Shown: piece by piece, positions 59,601-64,000 of the stretch | How the letters are laid out: every line of letters begins with the position of its first letter | Numbering within the stretch: position 1 is the stretch's first letter | Origin: Kiritimatiellia bacterium | Lineage (GTDB): Bacteria; Verrucomicrobiota; Kiritimatiellia; CAIVKH01 | DNA length: 64,000 bases | Reading direction: 5' to 3' | Assembly (NCBI GenBank): GCA_027493775.1 | Contig: JAOSKE010000003.1 | Coordinates: 554,845 to 618,844 of the forward strand | The notes under the pieces: generated by a model | Seen by the model: the letters and a program-made list of their open reading frames with translations, nothing else | Told to the model about the DNA's origin: nothing | The model's database searches: none | Program-made: the position numbers and the translations under genes

Positions 59601-62600
59601 CAATCGCAAACTCAACGGCGTCCAGATCCGAATTGAAGTACGCGCCGAGGAAGCCGCCGGGCACTTCAACCACACCATTCGCCGAAAGGCTATCCCACGC
59701 GGTCAGCGTGTTGTTCATCGGGTCGTTGTCCACCAGCACCTTGCCGGTGCTGCTGTCGTACACGGCAACCACGGCCTCCCACTTCATTTCCGTGCGCGTG
59801 TCCACCTCGTCGGGCAGTGCGGCTTCGCCGATGCCGGGGCTGTTGAAGTCCATGACGACGTAGATGTTCAGTGCGCTCTCTTCCGCGTGCGGCTGAAGGT
59901 CGTGCAAGTCCACGCGGAAATAGACCTTACCGTCCGCTGCGCCGCCGTCGCGCATGTAGAACGCCACGAGGTCGCGCGAGCTGTCGAAGCCGTCCCAGCG
60001 CCGGTAGATGTCCACCGCTTGATTTTCACCGCCCGTGTTGTACGGATCCAGGGCGATGAGGTCGTCGGCGGTCCAATCGGTGAATTCCTGATAGTTCGTC
60101 ACGCCGTTAATCGTGCCGATTGCAGGGCCGCGGCCAATGGTGATCGCGTTTGCAGGCGGCGGCTGGTAGGGGTCGTCATAGACCCGCGGATTGGTGCCGT
60201 TGATCATTTCCTGCAGATTGCTGAAGCCGTCGCCATCCGGATCGCCATCTGCACCATTTTCCGTGCTGCTGATGATGGCGCCGGTGCGCATGTTGGTGTG
60301 GCCGATGACGCCGTCGTCAAGCGGATCGAAGTTGTACCGCACTTCCCATCCATCGGAAAGACCGTCGCCATCGGTGTCGGGGTTCAGCGGATCTGTTTCC
60401 TGCCAAAGCTCGCCCGCTTCCCAGATACGATTCGAGTTGGTGTCGCCATCAATGTAGCCGTTGAAGTTTTGGTCTTCTCCATATCCATCGCTCAGGCCGT
60501 CGCCATCGGTGTCGGGATTATTCGGATCCGTTTCCTTCCACGACGGCTTCCACTTGCCTGTGGGCCAGTCGCGCGCGGCCCAAGGGGTCCCACGTGGGCG
60601 GAATCAACTCGCCATCGCCATCCACCCAGCCGTTGCGATTGGCATCTTCAACGCCATCCGGTATGCCGTCGTAATCGCTGTCTGGGTTATTGGGGTCTGT
60701 CGTGCTTCCGCGCAGTCGTTTCGAGCGATCACCGCCGAGCTGTTGGCTGTCCACGCCAGGCACTTTGCCGTAGTTGTCCAGTGTATTGTAGAACGGCGGA
60801 TCGAGGTCCGGCATAAAGTTGGGCCACCCGTCGGCGTTCGTGTCGGCGTTGGTATCGGTGCTGGAGTGCGGAATGCGCCAACCCAGCTCGAGGGAATCGG
60901 GCAGTCCGTCGCCGTCGGAATCGGGCGATTCCGGCAAACTTTTTCCGGCGGCGTCGTGAATGAAGACGTTGAAGTTCGTCCAGAACTCGGGGTTCGGCTG
61001 ATAGCGCGGGTCGCCTTGCTCAAAGCCATTCGGCAGAGGGAGGGGCGTGCTTTCCTGCTCATCCGTCATTCCGTCGTTGTCGTGATCGAGAATGTTCGTG
61101 TTGCTCATATCCACGACTTGAAGCAATCGCAGGCGCGCGTTGCGCGAGGCCGTGTTCGTTTTTCCGTCGGAATCCTTGACCCATGCGGTGAACCGATAGG
61201 TGCCGGCGACGAGATTACTCCAGCTATACTGCCAGTAGATCGAGGTGGCCATGTTGGTGCTGCTCACCAAGGTCACGTTGCCGGTGTAGCCGCTCGGCGA
61301 GACGAACAGAATTCCGGTTTCCACAGCGTTTGTGCTTGTGATCAGTTCAATCGGCGTCGTGCGCAATGCGGGATTCGTCGCGAGCTGCGCGGGCGGCACG
61401 TCTGGAAGAATGATTACATAAGGCTGTCCATCGCTATCCACCTCTGGTGGGACATTGATCATAATAGACGGCAGCAATTCGCCCACCGTCTTCACCTGAC
61501 GCGTGGCGGTGATCGTCGGGTATCCTGTGCGAACGCCGCGCACTTCAAGGCTGTGCAGCCAGTCGGACTTGCCGTTATAGACGTTCGGCATTTTGAACGT
61601 GATCATGTTTTCGTTCGGCCAGTCCCACTGATGGGAAATGCTGATATCCTCGTGCGAGAGGATTACGCCGTTGGTCGGATCCCCGCCGTTTTCTACGCTG
61701 TTGAGCTTGATGGTAAACAACGAGAGAGCGCCCGCGTCATCCAAGCCCGAGGCATACTGCGCGGAATACTTGACCCGCAATTCCCAACCCGCTTCGACCA
61801 GCGTTCCGTCTTCGCCCGGCCAATCAAAATAGAGGCGATAGGCCGAGCCATCCGCCTTAACCGTACGCACCAGTTCCGTGTAGTGCCCTTGAGCTTCCGT
61901 CAGACTTTCGTTGCTCCATGCAGAGCGCGGGGCGCTGGACCACTCGCGCAAGCGGACGCGAATCGTCGCGTTGCTGTTTCCGGGCGCGATATTGGAATAG
62001 TTGAAGCGCCAGGCGGAAGGAGAGTCCACGCCCATGTCGCTGGGCGTGGTGCGCTGCGCCAACTTCCAGATGTTGCCGACGCCGTTCGCATGGTTTGTGC
62101 TGTCATTGGACGGATCGGCGTCTTCAATGCGATACCATACCTCGCGCACGGTGGGGTCGGTTCGGAACAACGACGCCGTATTCCGATCCTGAGACCGTGT
62201 CGTTGTCGTTCGCCGGCCACTGGATGTAGCCCCGTGGCGTTTCGGTATCGAGATAGAAGGTCTGTTTGAAGGTGTTGTACACCGCCGCGCCGTCGTTTCG
62301 ATTCAGGAAGGCGCGCGCGGAAATGATATGGAAACCGTCCTTCAATCCGGTCGCCTGTTGGCCGTAATCGTTGTGGGGGCGATACGAGATCGTCGTTGCG
62401 TTGAAATTCGTGACGCGATGTTCCGTCAGCATCTTATGCTTCAGCGTAATCGCAGCCGGATCGCCCGGCCACGCAATCCACCATCCGTTGCCATCGCTCT
62501 GCCGCTTGAACACGCTGGTCTTGTAACGGAACACCGTACCCGAAGGCATGGCGGGAATCACGGCCTCCCACCAATCATTGCTGCCGGCGCCGTCTCCAAC

Positions 62601-64000
62601 CCAGCTTGCTTCAACCACACGGGTATCCGCATTGCCAGGCGCTCCCCCTGCACCCTCCGGCCAGGACAATCCGTTGGTGGTGTAGTAGAACCATACTTCG
62701 TTGCCAGGGCTCTTGGGCGTCTTGATGCCGACGTAGAGCTGACTTCCCCCGGCGTCTTTGGGGGGCGGCCAGAACTGCGCATTCCCCGAGCGCGGGCCGT
62801 CCTGCATGCCGGTCGGATCATGATAGATCCATGCGGATTCATTGTTTGCGCTGTTGAAATCGTTGCTGGCGCTGGAGGTGTTAATCGTCCAGTTCGATTG
62901 GCCGATCGTGGCTTGATAGGTCTCCGCTCCGGCGGAGCCGATTTTATTCCGATTGGAGTCAGCGGCAGAAAACTTTTCCGCCCAGATGCGCTTCACGAAG
63001 GCAGCCTGTTCGTAGCCGAGATAGAGATCGTAGGCCAGCGCAGGCGGATTGTCGCGCAAGTCACCGCTCAGGCCGTTGGTGCCGTTCAGATCCATCCCGC
63101 CGTCCAGTTTGAACAACACATTTCCGGCGGAGCCGTCCGTCCGGGAAATGAAGCTCAGGTTCGTGGCCACCGTCACGCGGGGAAGATCAATGGAATAGGC
63201 AAAGTCCGTCGCGTTGGTGTCCGGCAAGCCGTAGGGATTGAAGCCCGGATCGCCGTCCGGACCATCGCGACGCGTGACACGCACCGTTTCCACCGGCTTC
63301 CCATTTTGCTCAATCGTAACCACCGTTCCGCCAAACTCGGTCCACGTCGGGGCCGGATCGGGATTCTTCCAGCCGAAGACAAAATAGCCGCCGGACGGAA
63401 CAATGACCGTATTCAGGTTTGAGGCGTACGTGTAGAAGCCGTAGTAATAGTCCGAGTAATTAAACAGATACGCAGACGAGGGAAAACTCATCGAGCCGCG
63501 AATATCGCGCGATGCGCCGTTCGCATAATTGTCATTGAGCATGACGAGCATCGTGACCTTGTCCGCATCGCTGCTCCCGCCCTGACGCCCATCCATGCGC
63601 TCCCACGCGACATAGTCGCCGTCGCTATACACTCCCCGCTGATAGCCGCGGGCAAACTGCTCGTGGATGTTCAGGAGATTGGGAATGCGGTTGTCACCCC
63701 ACTGGCCCAAGTAGGCCGTGTTGGCCCAACGCGGGAACGCGCCACCGCTCTCTCCGAGTGTTTCGGAGTGGAAATTGCCATCGCTATAGAGCAGCCCCAT
63801 TCCCTCGCGCAGAAAATAGAACGCATGCTGCAACTCGCGCCGCGCCGCGTAGTCGTTGTCATGGCTTTGCGCGTGCATCACGCCCAGGTTGGGCGCAAAT
63901 CCGCCCCAGCCAGGCTGATCGAAGCCGTCAAGCCCCGCGCTCGGATTGCCGAGGCGATTGTTGAGCTGTTCGCGAAGATCGTTGTCCACGAGCCGCATCC
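56620..64000 (-). CDS. Giant secreted glycosidase, GH13-like plus Ca-repeats plus GH57-like (partial, two frame breaks)
   Basis: The C-terminal ~2,460 residues are in the window; the start lies beyond 64000. The order from the N-terminal side is: a GH13 alpha-amylase part (LGVMHAQSHDND, AFYFLREGMGLLYSDGN) with its beta domain, then Ig-like modules. Next come several thrombospondin-type calcium repeats (DSDGDGLPDSLELGW, DTDGDGLSDGWEV, DPDGDGFSN). A DOMON/glucodextranase-like segment follows (LNIYVVMDFNSPGIGEAALP), then a GH57-like part (GLYHVPLNLHITPTLAIGLQ, FWAPERLLGAEVYAG), and C-terminal Ig-like modules with one more Ca repeat. Frame breaks: one extra base near 62164 and one extra G at 60584-60587. 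Secreted starch or alpha-glucan digestion is inferred. Catalytic residues of the GH13 half are mostly outside the window. Confidence 0.82.

Overview
The window looks like chromosome from a Gram-negative bacterium of about 55-60% G+C. It has Kdo synthesis and Lpt lipopolysaccharide-export genes, several predicted outer-membrane barrels and lipoproteins, a sigma-54 gene and a sigma-independent PTS branch with HPr kinase. This mix, with Thr/Asn-rich multidomain secreted proteins and large TPR and coiled-coil proteins, suggests the PVC group (Verrucomicrobiota/Kiritimatiellota/Lentisphaerota). No rRNA is present, so this placement is an inference.

Layout. 1-1140: the end of an IS3-family element inserted into an ISNCY-type transposase remnant. 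1189-6599: typA, two alkylation-repair glycosylases, PPi-type phosphofructokinase (frameshifted) and a CPBP membrane protease. 6765-9158: hisD-hisC. 9194-18164, all on minus: metK, uvrA, then a TPR/ExbB/ExbD/TonB-like energy-transduction cluster. 18211-24289, minus: a compact operon kdsA-kdsC-lptC-lptA-lptB-hprK-ptsH-ptsI joining LPS biogenesis to regulatory PTS. 24421-35852: small secreted proteins, a degenerate GH5 lipoprotein, NDH-2, exonuclease III, a DUF2851 protein, and a ~1290-residue zinc-ribbon/coiled-coil protein. 35950-37456: a cytochrome c and a ~224-bp tandem repeat array. 37562-42887: rph, mnmA, larE, a DEAD-box helicase, a membrane protein and tRNA-Val(CAC). 42947-47047: an outer-membrane transporter-like protein, a repeat protein and a secreted nuclease. 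47203-56351: NPr-rpoN, a HAD phosphatase, an anti-sigma partner-switch set (STAS, STAS, HATPase), grpE-dnaJ-rsmE, a lone receiver, sufE and a BASS transporter. 56620-64000: the C-terminal ~2,460 residues of a giant secreted glycosidase with GH13-like and GH57-like parts joined by calcium-binding repeats.

Two themes cut across the window. First, eleven otherwise convincing genes carry about sixteen one- or two-base frame breaks, most in short mononucleotide runs. This pattern fits uncorrected long-read indels better than mass pseudogenisation, so those genes are annotated as single units. Second, there are non-coding repeat families that recur: a GGCCCG..CGGGCC hairpin at three loci (in one as part of the tandem array), and TTCCAAnnnTTGGAA palindromes arranged at 31-32 bp centre-to-centre spacing at two loci.
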